Source: Novosphingobium sp. SG919
Lineage (GTDB): Bacteria > Pseudomonadota > Alphaproteobacteria > Sphingomonadales > Sphingomonadaceae
Direction: 5' to 3'
Length of the DNA stretch: 64,000 nt
Assembly (NCBI RefSeq): GCF_012932495.1
Contig: NZ_JABCNG010000001.1
Location: 1,364,001-1,428,000, forward strand
Below the pieces are notes generated by a model, which was not told the origin of the DNA, searched no databases, and saw nothing but the letters and a program-made list of their open reading frames with translations. Made by a program: the position numbers and the translations under genes. Below, piece by piece: positions 1 through 10,890 of this stretch. Every line of letters starts with the position of its first letter. The first letter of the stretch is position 1.

Positions 1-3000
1 CCAGGCCCGCGCCGTAGCGCCGCACCGCACGGTGTGGCTGTCGGCCTCGGCAGGCACCGGCAAGACCCAGGTGCTATCGGCGCGCGTGCTGCGGCTCTTG
101 CTGCAGGACGGGGTGGAGCCGGAGAACATCCTCTGCCTCACGTTCACCAAGGCGGGCGCTGCGGAAATGGCCACCCGCGTCAACGATGTCTTGGCGCGCT
201 GGGTGCGGCTCGATGATCTGGCGCTGTTCCGCGAACTGGAGGCGATCGGCGCCGACGGCCGGCCCGAAACGCTGGAGCGGGCACGCAGCCGCTTTGCCGC
301 CGTGCTCGATTGCCCGGGCGGGGGCCTGCGGATCGAGACGATCCACGCCTTTTCGCAATGGCTGCTGTCGGCCTTTCCGGTGGAATCCGGCCTTCTGCCC
401 GGCACCCGCGCGATGGAAGACCGCGACCGCGAACTGCTGGTGCGCGAAGTTCTGGCGCAGATGCTGGTGGAGGCTGAAGAAAGCGGCGAGGAACGCCTGC
501 TCGATGCCCTGGCCGACATGGCGCTGCGCATGGACCAGGGCGCGGTCATCGGCTTCCTGCTGCGCTGCGCCAAGGCGATAGACCTGTGGCAGGAGCCCGG
601 CGCCTGGCGCCCGCCGCTGCGCCCGCGCATCAACCAGCTGCTGGGCTTGGCCGCCGATGAAGACGGCAGCGGCGTGGCAGAACTCTGTGCCGACGACGCG
701 TTCGATATCGGCTCTGTCCGCCGCTGCATGGCCGCCAACGCGGCCTGGAATACCAAGAGCGGCATCGATGCCGCCAACATGATGGGCGATTGGCTGGCGG
801 CCAACCCGCAGGCGCGCCTCGCCGGACTGGACGACTTTGCCAAGCTGTTCATGACCGCCAAGGGCGAGGCCAAATCCGCCCGCAATCTCGACAAGCACGA
901 GCCGGCCTATGGCGAATACCAGGCCCGCGTGATCGCCGGGCTTGCCGCCGTGCGCGACCGCATCGCGCTGGTGAACCTTGCCGCGCTGCTCGATCCTGCG
1001 CTCACCGTGGGGCGCCGCTTTGCCTTGGCCTGGGAAGCCGCCAAGGCGCGCGAGGGCTTCATCGATTTCGACGACCAGATCCGCACCGCCGCCGCGCTTT
1101 TGACCGAGCGGACGACGGCGGACTGGATCCGCTACAAGCTCGATCGCCGGTTCGACCATGTCCTGGTGGACGAAGCGCAGGACACCAACGAGGCGCAATG
1201 GCGCATCGTGCTCGACGGGCTGGTGCAGGACTTTTTCTCCGGCCAGGGGCAAAGCCAGCGCGACCCGCGCACGCTGTTCGTGGTGGGCGATTACAAGCAG
1301 GCGATCTTCCGCTTCCAGGGCACCAGCCCCGAAAACTTTGCCAAGGCGCGAGGCCGCGTCCAGCGCGAACTGGCCGGCCTTGCCCAGGCGATGGACGAGC
1401 CGGAGCGCGAATTGCTCTCGCTGGGGCTGGGGCAATCCTATCGCACCGCCATGCCGATCCTGGCGTTTGTCGATCGCGCGATTGCCGCCATTGGCCCCGA
1501 TCGCTTTGGCCTGCCCGAAGCGCCCGAGCCGCATGTGGGCGACCTGCGCCCCGGCCTGGTGCGGCTGTGGCGCCCGGTGGGCGATCTTTCGGGAGCCGAG
1601 GACGATCTGCCCGAAGCCGGCGACGAGGGCGGCGAAAACTGGCTGTCGCGCCCCGATCGAGACCTGGCCGACCGGTTGGCGCGGCAGGTGCGCGAATGGC
1701 TGGATACCGGTTTCCCGTTGCACAAGGGCAAGCCGCGCAATGCCCGCGCCGGCGACGTGATGATCCTGGTGCGCAAGCGCAAGGATCTGGCCGGGCTGAT
1801 CGTGGCGCGGCTGCACGCACGCGGGGTGCCGGTGGCAGGGGTGGACCGCTTGCGCCTGGGCGCGCCGCTGGCGGTGAAGGACCTGATGGCGGCGCTGCGG
1901 TTCTGCGCACAGCCGCTCGACGATCTCAATCTGGCCAACCTGCTGGTTTCGCCGCTGATCGGGTGGAGCCAGGAAGACCTGCTTGCGCGTGGCTATCGCA
2001 AGGATGGCGTGCGGCTGTGGACGCACTTGCTGCACAGCCGGGAGCCCGGCACCGTGCAGACGGTGGAGCAATTGCTCGACCTGTTGCGCCGTGCCGATTA
2101 CGAGCCGCCCGCGCCATTGCTGCACTGGCTACTGGTGGGGCCATGGGCCGCGCGGTTCAAGCTGGTGGCGCGGCTGGGGCGCGAGGCGAACGACCCGATC
2201 GATGAACTGCTCAATGCCGCCATGGCCTATGCGAGCGGGCAGGTGCCGAGCCTGGTCGGCTTCCTGCAATGGTTCGACAGCGGCGATGGCGAGTTGAAGC
2301 GCGAGGCGGGGCAGGCCGCCGATCTGGTGCGGGTGATGACCGTGCATGGATCGAAAGGCCTGCAGGCGCCCATCGTGATCCTGGCCGATGCCGCCGACGA
2401 TCCCGATGCGTCGATGGCGCGCGGCGCCGAACTGGTGGAGCAGGGGCCGGGCCAACGCCCGCGCACCGTGCCGCTGCCGGCCTTGCGCAAGGAAGAAAAG
2501 GGCGCGCCGATCCGCGCGGCGGAGGAAAAGGCGGCGCTGGAAGAGCGGGCCGAGCATTGGCGCCTGCTCTATGTGGCGCTCACCCGCGCGGAAGAGGCGC
2601 TGTTCATTGCCGGGGCCTGGCCGCCCTCGCGCAAGGAATTGCCGGGCGACAGCTGGTATGCGCGGTTGGCGCCGCTGTTCGGCGAAGAGGAGGGCTGGGC
2701 GCCCGATCCGATATGGGATGGTGCGCGCGATATCGGCGCGCTGGGGGCGCCGGTGGCCGATGTCGGCCGCGCCGCGCAAACCGTGGCTTTGCCGCTGCTG
2801 CCGCCGTGGCTGACCACGGCGATCGGACCCGAACCGCGTCCGCCGCGCCCGCTGGCGCCGTCCTCTCTGGGCGAGGACGAGGCCCCTGATCCGCCGACAC
2901 GGCCCGGACCTGGCGCGATGCAGGCGGCGCGACGCGGCACCCTGATTCACAAGCTGATCGAGCGATTGCCCGCCGCGGCGCATGGCGAACGCGCGGAAGC

Positions 3001-3424
3001 CGCGCTGGCCTGGCTGGCACGGCAAGGGGCGGAATTCGATGTCGCCGCGCACGAAGAGATGTTGCGCGCCGCGCTGGCCGTGCTCGACCATCCCGATTGG
3101 CAGGCCGTGTTCGGCCCTGGCTCGCTGGCCGAGGTGCCGCTGGCTGCGGTGGTGGAAGGGCGCGTGGTTTCCGGCACGATCGACCGCTTGCTGATCACGC
3201 CAACCCAAGTGCTGATCGTGGATTTCAAGACCGCGCGGCGCCCGCCGGAGTCGTTGGCCCAGGTGCCGTTGGCCTATCTGCGCCAGATGGCCGCCTATGC
3301 CGCCGCGCTCGCCGCGATCCACCCCGATCGCGCGGTGGAAGCCGCGCTGCTTTATACCCACGCGCCGCACCTGATCGCCATTCCGCCGCAGGTTCTGGCG
3401 CTGCACCGCCCGCAGCCGGCATAG
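1..3424 (+). CDS. addA: AddA, double-strand break repair helicase-nuclease (5' partial)
   Basis: Subunit of the AddAB helicase-nuclease that resects DNA double-strand breaks for RecA-dependent repair. The frame is open from base 2, so the start lies upstream; about 1140 residues are visible, nearly the whole of a usual 1150-1170 aa protein. The Walker A motif SASAGTGKT is at the visible N-terminus (bases 41-67). UvrD-type motif II VDEAQDTN lies near 1165-1190 and a late helicase motif VHGSKGLQ near 2342-2365. The C-terminal PD-(D/E)XK nuclease shows GTIDRLL followed by VDFKTAR near 3175-3237. A GTG at 32 could pass for a start, but it falls directly before the P-loop, so I reject it. trxA follows about 100 bp downstream, as in other sphingomonads. 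Confidence 0.95.
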   Translation, partial: QARAVAPHRTVWLSASAGTGKTQVLSARVLRLLLQDGVEPENILCLTFTKAGAAEMATRVNDVLARWVRLDDLALFRELEAIGADGRPETLERARSRFAAVLDCPGGGLRIETIHAFSQWLLSAFPVESGLLPGTRAMEDRDRELLVREVLAQMLVEAEESGEERLLDALADMALRMDQGAVIGFLLRCAKAIDLWQEPGAWRPPLRPRINQLLGLAADEDGSGVAELCADDAFDIGSVRRCMAANAAWNTKSGIDAANMMGDWLAANPQARLAGLDDFAKLFMTAKGEAKSARNLDKHEPAYGEYQARVIAGLAAVRDRIALVNLAALLDPALTVGRRFALAWEAAKAREGFIDFDDQIRTAAALLTERTTADWIRYKLDRRFDHVLVDEAQDTNEAQWRIVLDGLVQDFFSGQGQSQRDPRTLFVVGDYKQAIFRFQGTSPENFAKARGRVQRELAGLAQAMDEPERELLSLGLGQSYRTAMPILAFVDRAIAAIGPDRFGLPEAPEPHVGDLRPGLVRLWRPVGDLSGAEDDLPEAGDEGGENWLSRPDRDLADRLARQVREWLDTGFPLHKGKPRNARAGDVMILVRKRKDLAGLIVARLHARGVPVAGVDRLRLGAPLAVKDLMAALRFCAQPLDDLNLANLLVSPLIGWSQEDLLARGYRKDGVRLWTHLLHSREPGTVQTVEQLLDLLRRADYEPPAPLLHWLLVGPWAARFKLVARLGREANDPIDELLNAAMAYASGQVPSLVGFLQWFDSGDGELKREAGQAADLVRVMTVHGSKGLQAPIVILADAADDPDASMARGAELVEQGPGQRPRTVPLPALRKEEKGAPIRAAEEKAALEERAEHWRLLYVALTRAEEALFIAGAWPPSRKELPGDSWYARLAPLFGEEEGWAPDPIWDGARDIGALGAPVADVGRAAQTVALPLLPPWLTTAIGPEPRPPRPLAPSSLGEDEAPDPPTRPGPGAMQAARRGTLIHKLIERLPAAAHGERAEAALAWLARQGAEFDVAAHEEMLRAALAVLDHPDWQAVFGPGSLAEVPLAAVVEGRVVSGTIDRLLITPTQVLIVDFKTARRPPESLAQVPLAYLRQMAAYAAALAAIHPDRAVEAALLYTHAPHLIAIPPQVLALHRPQPA

Positions 3425-3525
3425 CTTTGCAAGGGACCAGCGCAGCAAACCTTTCGCGCCTTGCCGGTTGCCAAGCCGCCAGCGCATCCTAGATACCGTC
3501 TCAACTGATCAACGGAGTTTCGTTC

Positions 3526-3846
3526 ATGTCCACCAAAGCCGTCACCGACGCCAGCTTCTCTGCCGAAGTCCTCCAGTCCGACAAGCCCGTGCTGGTGGAT
3601 TTCTGGGCCGACTGGTGTGGCCCGTGCAAGATGATCGCCCCCGCGCTGGAAGAGATCGCCGAGGAACTGGGTGACAAGGTGACCATCGCCAAGGTGGACA
3701 TCATGGAAAACACCACGACTGCCAGCGATTTCGGCGTGCAGTCGATCCCGCTGCTGATCCTGTTCAAGGATGGCAAGCCAGTCGCGCAGAAGCTGGGCGC
3801 CGCGCCCAAGAGCCAGCTCAAGGGTTGGCTGGAAAGCGTTCTGTAA
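3526..3846 (+). CDS. trxA: Thioredoxin
   Basis: Small cytoplasmic dithiol-disulfide oxidoreductase of 106 aa, the usual length. The active site WCGPCK spans residues 30-35, with the redox cysteines at 31 and 34. The cis-proline segment SIPLLIL follows near residue 74. The ATG at 3526 has a CGGAG ribosome site about 10 bp upstream. It lies about 100 bp after addA on the same strand and may be transcribed with it, although the gap has room for its own promoter. Just downstream sits a sphingomonad-type inverted repeat. Confidence 0.97.
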   Translation: MSTKAVTDASFSAEVLQSDKPVLVDFWADWCGPCKMIAPALEEIAEELGDKVTIAKVDIMENTTTASDFGVQSIPLLILFKDGKPVAQKLGAAPKSQLKGWLESVL

Positions 3847-3871
3847 GAGGCTTGTGGCGCGCGCTTGCGCC

Positions 3872-3944
3872 CTTCGACAGGCTCAGGGCGAACGGAGGTG
3901 GGGAAGATTACCTCAAAATCCCGTTCGGGCTGAGCTTGTCGCAG
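3872..3944. repeat. Imperfect inverted repeat, sphingomonad intergenic type
   Basis: The arm CTTCGACAGGCTCAGGGCG (from 3872, followed by AACGG) is matched in reverse by CCGTTCGGGCTGAGCTTGTC (3921-3940) with a few mismatches. The centre is about 25 bp. It fills the gap between the convergent trxA and the phosphatase gene and could act as a bidirectional terminator. From general knowledge, this sequence type recurs many times in sphingomonad genomes. Confidence 0.75.
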
Positions 3945-3965
3945 CCCCTTGCAGTCAAGCGCACG

Positions 3966-4775
3966 TTACAAGGCAGCCAGCCGCTCCGCCATGGCATCGA
4001 ACAGCACCGGGCTGCTGGCCGCGACCAGGCCCTTTTGCCCCACCTGATCGACGCGATAGGGCCGGCCATCGGGCCGTGCAGCCTTGCCGCCGGCTTCGTT
4101 GACGAACAAGACGCCGGCCGCATGATCCCACGCGAGCGTGCGCTCGAAAATCGAGACATCGTTTACGCCGAGCACCAGGCGGGGGTATTGTTCCGCGGCG
4201 CAGCGCGGAATATCCACCACGCTATAGTGCGGCAGGATGTGCTGGCGCATCGCCTCGCGCTGGGCCATGTCCATGAAGACGGTGGAAATCGCGGCCACGG
4301 GCGGCACTTGCCCGGTGGCCTGCGCGCGCACCGGCATGCCGTTCACAAAGGCGCCACGCCCCTTTTGCGCGGTGCACAGGCGGCCTGACAGCACATCGTA
4401 GATCCAGCCCGCCACGCATTCGCCATGTTCGGCGAGCGCGATCAGCACGCCGAACGGCGGCTTGCCGGCGGCGAAATTGTTGGTGCCGTCCAGCGGATCG
4501 ATGATCCAGCACAGCCCATCGCCCAGCCGGTCGAGCAAGGCGGGATCGGCATGGGCGGCTTCCTCGCCCACGATCGTCGCCTTGGGCAGCAGGGCCGCCA
4601 GGCCTTCGCTCAGCAGCCGTTCGGCGTGGGTGTCGGCTACGGTCACCACGTCGTCGGCGGCCTTGGCGGTCACGTCGTCATCGGCCAGTTGGCGATAGCG
4701 CGGGGCAATGGCTTCCTGCGCCACGCGGGCGATCAGGGTGCCCACGGCGGCGTCAAGCTCTGCGGTCCAACTCAT
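3966..4775 (-). CDS. Inositol monophosphatase-family phosphatase
   Basis: Mg-dependent, Li-sensitive-type sugar or nucleotide phosphatase of 269 aa. The metal-binding motifs are present: GEEAAH, the hallmark WIIDPLDGTNNF, and the C-terminal WDHAAGVLF. The start at 4775 is chosen because its ATG overlaps the stop of the upstream GST gene (ATGA), which points to translational coupling. A longer reading from 4883 adds an unlikely N-terminus. The substrate cannot be read from sequence; histidinol phosphate, inositol phosphate and adenosine bisphosphate are all possible. A second, distinct member (suhB-like) lies at 36856. Confidence 0.9.
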   Translation of the reverse strand: MSWTAELDAAVGTLIARVAQEAIAPRYRQLADDDVTAKAADDVVTVADTHAERLLSEGLAALLPKATIVGEEAAHADPALLDRLGDGLCWIIDPLDGTNNFAAGKPPFGVLIALAEHGECVAGWIYDVLSGRLCTAQKGRGAFVNGMPVRAQATGQVPPVAAISTVFMDMAQREAMRQHILPHYSVVDIPRCAAEQYPRLVLGVNDVSIFERTLAWDHAAGVLFVNEAGGKAARPDGRPYRVDQVGQKGLVAASSPVLFDAMAERLAAL

Positions 4776-5377
4776 GTGAAGGGAACCGCCGCGATTTCCT
4801 GAAAGCCGGGGCGGGTGCGCAAACGAGCCATCCAGGCCTCCACATGGGGCAGCGTTGGCCGTTCGATCGGCAGGCTGAACCACGTGTGGGCATATGTGCC
4901 CATCGGAACGTCAGCCACGCCGAATGCATCGCCGGATAGGAACGGCTGCCGGGCCAATTGTGCGTCCAGCATGGCCATGAGTTCAGCGCAAGCAGCGGCA
5001 GACTTGGCCACAACCGGATCGCTGCCGTCCTTGCCGCCGCGCACGCAGCCCAGGAACGCGTCGCGCTGGGCATCGGCATAGAGGAATTGCCAGTCCATCC
5101 ACTGGTCCCCCTGCGCGCGTGCCGCCGGATCGGCAGGCCACAGCTGCGGGGCATGGGCGGCAAACAGATAGCGCAGGATCGCGTTGGATTCCCACACCAC
5201 CACGCCGTCATCCTCGATCATCGGCACCAGGCGATTGGGATTTTTGGCGAGGTAGTCGCTCGAATAGCCGAACGACCCGCCCATATCGTGGCGCTCGAAA
5301 TCCAGCCCGCACTCGCGCGCGCCCCAGACCACTTTCTTCACGTTGTGCGAATTGATCCGGCCCCAGATGGTCAGCAT
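4772..5377 (-). CDS. Glutathione S-transferase family protein
   Basis: Cytosolic GST of 201 aa with an N-terminal thioredoxin-like domain (IWGRINSHNVKKV, then NRLVPMIEDD with the cis-Pro, and WESNAILRYL as the glutathione gamma-glutamyl site). An all-alpha C-terminal domain follows, with the N-capping segment GVADVPMG. The predicted catalytic residue is probably the Ser in INSHN rather than a Tyr. It starts 6 bp after the argJ stop and overlaps the phosphatase start by 4 bp, so the three genes form one minus-strand operon. Substrate unknown. Confidence 0.9.
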   Translation of the reverse strand: MLTIWGRINSHNVKKVVWGARECGLDFERHDMGGSFGYSSDYLAKNPNRLVPMIEDDGVVVWESNAILRYLFAAHAPQLWPADPAARAQGDQWMDWQFLYADAQRDAFLGCVRGGKDGSDPVVAKSAAACAELMAMLDAQLARQPFLSGDAFGVADVPMGTYAHTWFSLPIERPTLPHVEAWMARLRTRPGFQEIAAVPFT

Positions 5378-5383
5378 GGTGGC

Positions 5384-6610
5384 TCAGCTCCGGTAGTCGG
5401 CGTTGATCGAGATGTAGCCATGCGTCAGATCGCAGGTCCACACCGTGGCGCGGCCCTGGCCAAGGCCAAGGTCCACCTCGATCGAAATTTCGCGGCCCTT
5501 GAGATGCGCCGCCACCGGCGCTTCGTCATAGTCGGCCAGCGGCTGGCCGTCCCTGGCCGCCCAGGTGCCGCCAAAGCCGATCGACAGGCGGTCGCGGTCG
5601 GCGGGTTCGCCGGCCTTGCCCACGGCCATGACCACGCGGCCCCAGTTGGCGTCTTCCCCGGCGATCGCGGTTTTTACCAGCGGCGAATTGGCAATGGCCA
5701 GGCCCACGCGGCGCGCGCTTTCGTCCGAAACCGCGCCGGAAACGGCCACGGCGATGAATTTCTGCGCGCCTTCGCCATCCTTGACCACCAGATGCGCAAG
5801 GTCGCGGCAGACCTGCTCCAGCGCGGCGGCAAAGGCTTCGCCGCCCACGCTATCCAGGCTGGTCAGTGGCGCGTTGCCCGCCTTGCCGGTGGCAAAGGCC
5901 AGCACGGTGTCGCTGGTGGATGTGTCGCTATCGACCGTGATGCACGAGAACGTGCGCTTGTTCGCGGCCGAGAGGCATTCCTGCAGGAACGCGGGCGAAA
6001 CTGCTGCATCGGTAAAGACATAGCCCAGCATCGTCGCCATGTCGGGCGCGATCATGCCCGAACCCTTGATGATCGCGCTAAGCGTCACGGTCTTGTCGCC
6101 CACGATGGCCGTGGCGGTGGCGCCCTTGGCAAAAGTATCGGTGGTGCCGATGGTGTTTGCCGCCTCTTGCCAGGTGCAGGGCGGGGCCAGCAGCGCGGCC
6201 TCGATCCCCGCGCGGGCCTTGTCCTTGGGCAGCGGCACGCCGATCACGCCGGTGGAGGAGACGAAGACCGCTTCGCGCGCGCAGCCCAGATGCGCGGAAA
6301 CCTGGTCCATGATCGCTTCCACCGCCTCGCGCCCGCGATAGCCGGTAAAGGCATTGGAATTCCCGGCATTGACCACAAGCGCGCGCGCGGCGCCTTGCGC
6401 CACGTTCTGCCGCCCCAGTTCCACTTCGGACGAGCAGCACAGGTTGCGGGTGAACACGCCGGCCACCGCCGTGCCTTCGTCCAGCTCCACATAAGTCAGG
6501 TCGCAGCGGCCCCAGTCCTTGTACCCGGCGCGCGCCACGCGCGGGGTGACGCCGGCAATCGCGGGCAGGGCGGGGAAGGGCGAGGCGAGCGGGGAAACGG
6601 CGTCAGACAT
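5384..6610 (-). CDS. argJ: Bifunctional glutamate N-acetyltransferase / amino-acid acetyltransferase ArgJ
   Basis: Catalyses the first and fifth steps of the cyclic arginine pathway by moving acetyl from acetylornithine to glutamate. The length is 408 aa. The autoproteolysis site lies in GMIAPDMATMLGY, where the Thr of ATML becomes the nucleophile of the beta chain. The C-terminus ADYRS is typical. I chose the ATG at 6610 (MSDAVSPLAS), since the open frame further upstream (to 6793) is not ArgJ-like. It heads a minus-strand operon with the GST and phosphatase genes and is divergent from the TonB-C gene at 6738. Confidence 0.96.
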   Translation of the reverse strand: MSDAVSPLASPFPALPAIAGVTPRVARAGYKDWGRCDLTYVELDEGTAVAGVFTRNLCCSSEVELGRQNVAQGAARALVVNAGNSNAFTGYRGREAVEAIMDQVSAHLGCAREAVFVSSTGVIGVPLPKDKARAGIEAALLAPPCTWQEAANTIGTTDTFAKGATATAIVGDKTVTLSAIIKGSGMIAPDMATMLGYVFTDAAVSPAFLQECLSAANKRTFSCITVDSDTSTSDTVLAFATGKAGNAPLTSLDSVGGEAFAAALEQVCRDLAHLVVKDGEGAQKFIAVAVSGAVSDESARRVGLAIANSPLVKTAIAGEDANWGRVVMAVGKAGEPADRDRLSIGFGGTWAARDGQPLADYDEAPVAAHLKGREISIEVDLGLGQGRATVWTCDLTHGYISINADYRS

Positions 6611-6737
6611 GGCCGCGTTCCCTAGCGATTCGGCTGCGCCGCGTCCATGGCTCAGCTTGCGCCAAAGCGGTGGTGCGCATGGTTGACCCTGGCGCGGGCA
6701 ATCGGCATCACCGGGAGCGGTAAGAGGGGAAGCACCA

Positions 6738-7358
6738 ATGACTTTTGCACCGCGCAACCTTGCCTGGCTGGGCCTGACGGCGGGATGCGCCATGGCAGCG
6801 CCGGCGGTGGCCCGCGCGCCGGCGATCGTTCCGGCTCACCCGCTCGGCAATCCGGGCGATTGGGTGACTCCGAACGACTATCCCGCGCGCGCCTTGCGCA
6901 ATGGCGAAAACGGAACCGTGGGATTCGCGCTGAGCTACGATGCCCAAGGCAAAGTCACGGCGTGCGAAGTCACCGCCAGCAGTGGATCGGCCGATCTTGA
7001 CGAGGTCACCTGCCAATCGCTGATGGCCCGCGCCGGCTTCAAGCCGGGCACGAAAGGCGGCAAGCCCGAGGCGGGCGTCTATCGCAGCTCGGTGCGCTGG
7101 CAGATTCCCGACGATGGCAACGGCGATGTGCCCGTGCCGGGCAGTATGTCGTTATCCTACACGATCAACGCCGATGGCCATGTCTCGGATTGCGTGGGCA
7201 TCGATGAAAAGGGCGTGCAAAATCCGATTCCGGCCGGCAGCGGTCCGCCGGCCTGCGCCAGTGGCGCGTTGTTGAAGCCGGCGAAGGACGCCAGCGGCAA
7301 GCCGGTGAGCAAGCGCGTGACGCTGATTTTCACCACCAAGGTGGACGACGTACCCTGA
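6738..7358 (+). CDS. Exported protein with TonB C-terminal-like domain
   Basis: Protein of 206 aa with a signal peptide (MTFAPRNLAWLGLTAGCAMA, cleavage near AVARA). A TonB-C-type fold follows, with DYPARALRNGENGTVGF, a V-x-CEVTASSGSADLD segment and the paired cysteines common in sphingomonad members. A second, weaker repeat of the pattern (YTINADGHVSDC) suggests two such half-domains. It has no N-terminal anchor or proline-rich spanner, so it is unlikely to be an energy-transducing TonB. A periplasmic role is inferred. A purine-rich GAGGGGAAG lies just before the ATG. Confidence 0.8.
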   Translation: MTFAPRNLAWLGLTAGCAMAAPAVARAPAIVPAHPLGNPGDWVTPNDYPARALRNGENGTVGFALSYDAQGKVTACEVTASSGSADLDEVTCQSLMARAGFKPGTKGGKPEAGVYRSSVRWQIPDDGNGDVPVPGSMSLSYTINADGHVSDCVGIDEKGVQNPIPAGSGPPACASGALLKPAKDASGKPVSKRVTLIFTTKVDDVP

Positions 7359-7423
7359 GCTTTGCGCCCAAATCTGCCGATTGCGCTTTACGCGCGGCGA
7401 GCCGTTCCCTATCTCCCGTCGTA

Positions 7424-7690
7424 ATGCGCTTTCTGCTCGTCCTGTTTGCCCTGCTCAGCGGCCTTTCGCTGCCCGAGGTGGCCAATGCCACCACGCGCAC
7501 CGAAGTGGCCGGTGCCGCGCAGGCCGGATTGGCCGTGGCCCCGGTGGCCGCGCATTGCGTGGTGCAGGCCGCCCGCGTGCGTGCCGCGCGCCCGGCTTTC
7601 GATGTGGCGCAACACGCTGCATCCGCCCCGCTGGCGCCGCTGGTGCTGGCCCACGCAACGACCTTCCGCTGCGACCGCGCGCGCGAATAA
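7424..7690 (+). CDS. Small exported protein upstream of secA, function unknown
   Basis: An 88-aa open frame with a clear signal peptide (MRFLLVLFALLSGLSLPEVANA), an Ala/Val/Arg-rich mature part with two cysteines, and the end FRCDRARE. It is on the same strand as secA and ends 132 bp before it. I recognise no family. The position resembles secM or other Sec-monitoring leader peptides, but no arrest motif such as RAGP, RAPP or RAPG is present. It could simply be a small periplasmic protein. Coding status rests on the signal peptide and position. Confidence 0.55.
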   Translation: MRFLLVLFALLSGLSLPEVANATTRTEVAGAAQAGLAVAPVAAHCVVQAARVRAARPAFDVAQHAASAPLAPLVLAHATTFRCDRARE

Positions 7691-7822
7691 GCGCCGCATT
7701 GCCCGCGTTCCGCCGGGCACCAATCCGTGATTTTCGCGTTGCCGGCCCCATGCACGCATGCTGCGCGCGGCACAAGCCAGGCCCCTTTGGCCACACCCAT
7801 TTGCACAACAGGAAACACCGCC

Positions 7823-10555
<2,733 letters not shown>

Positions 10556-10578
10556 TCGCCAGCCCTGCCGACTATTCC

Positions 10579-10614
10579 AGCCCCGGCCAGCCCACGCGCC
10601 GGCCGGGGCTTTCT
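10579..10614 (+). terminator. Intrinsic terminator after secA
   Basis: The 10-bp stem AGCCCCGGCC / GGCCGGGGCT (10579-10588 with 10601-10610) is followed by TTCTATT. It lies 24 bp after the secA stop and just before the ribosome site of the next small gene, so partial read-through is possible. Confidence 0.7.
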
Positions 10615-10636
10615 ATTGCAATCCAAGGAGCCCGTT

Positions 10637-10837
10637 GTGGACAAGACTATCAAGCTCACGCTGAGCGAGGATGAAGGCGAAATGATCGTGGACGCGTTGG
10701 AGGTGGACCTGGAAGGCTACCTTGAATCCGCCAAGGAAGCGCGCGGCAACAACAACCGGGCCGACGTGGAAACCTTCACCGAAGCGGCCGAACGCATCAG
10801 CAAGCTGATCGCCAAGATCCGCGCCAAGCTGGACTGA
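10637..10837 (+). CDS. Conserved small acidic protein, unknown function
   Basis: A 66-aa protein starting at GTG 10637, with an AAGGAG ribosome site 7 bp upstream; the TTG at 10616 lies before that site and is rejected. The sequence is rich in Glu, Asp and Lys, with heptad-like helices (TEAAERISKLIAKIRAKL). It has no cysteine, signal peptide or membrane segment. I recognise no named family. It is bounded by the secA terminator and a strong bidirectional terminator, so it is probably read from secA or from a short promoter in the gap. Confidence 0.8.
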   Translation: MDKTIKLTLSEDEGEMIVDALEVDLEGYLESAKEARGNNNRADVETFTEAAERISKLIAKIRAKLD

Positions 10838-10848
10838 TCACCCACAAA

Positions 10849-10882
10849 AAAGCCCCCTCCTGAAGAGGGGGCTTTCTTTTTT
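10849..10882. terminator. Strong bidirectional intrinsic terminator
   Basis: A perfect 11-bp stem AAAGCCCCCTC / GAGGGGGCTTT with loop CTGAA. The T-run is on the plus side (to 10882) and an A-run (10845-10851) serves as the T-run on the minus side. It separates the convergent small gene and the M13 peptidase gene. Confidence 0.95.
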
Positions 10883-10890
10883 CCGTCAGT

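Noticed and set aside
32..40. GTG at base 32 as the true start of addA
   Set aside because: It would place the Walker A motif at residue 5; the frame is open upstream with AddA-like residues, so the gene is cut by the window edge.
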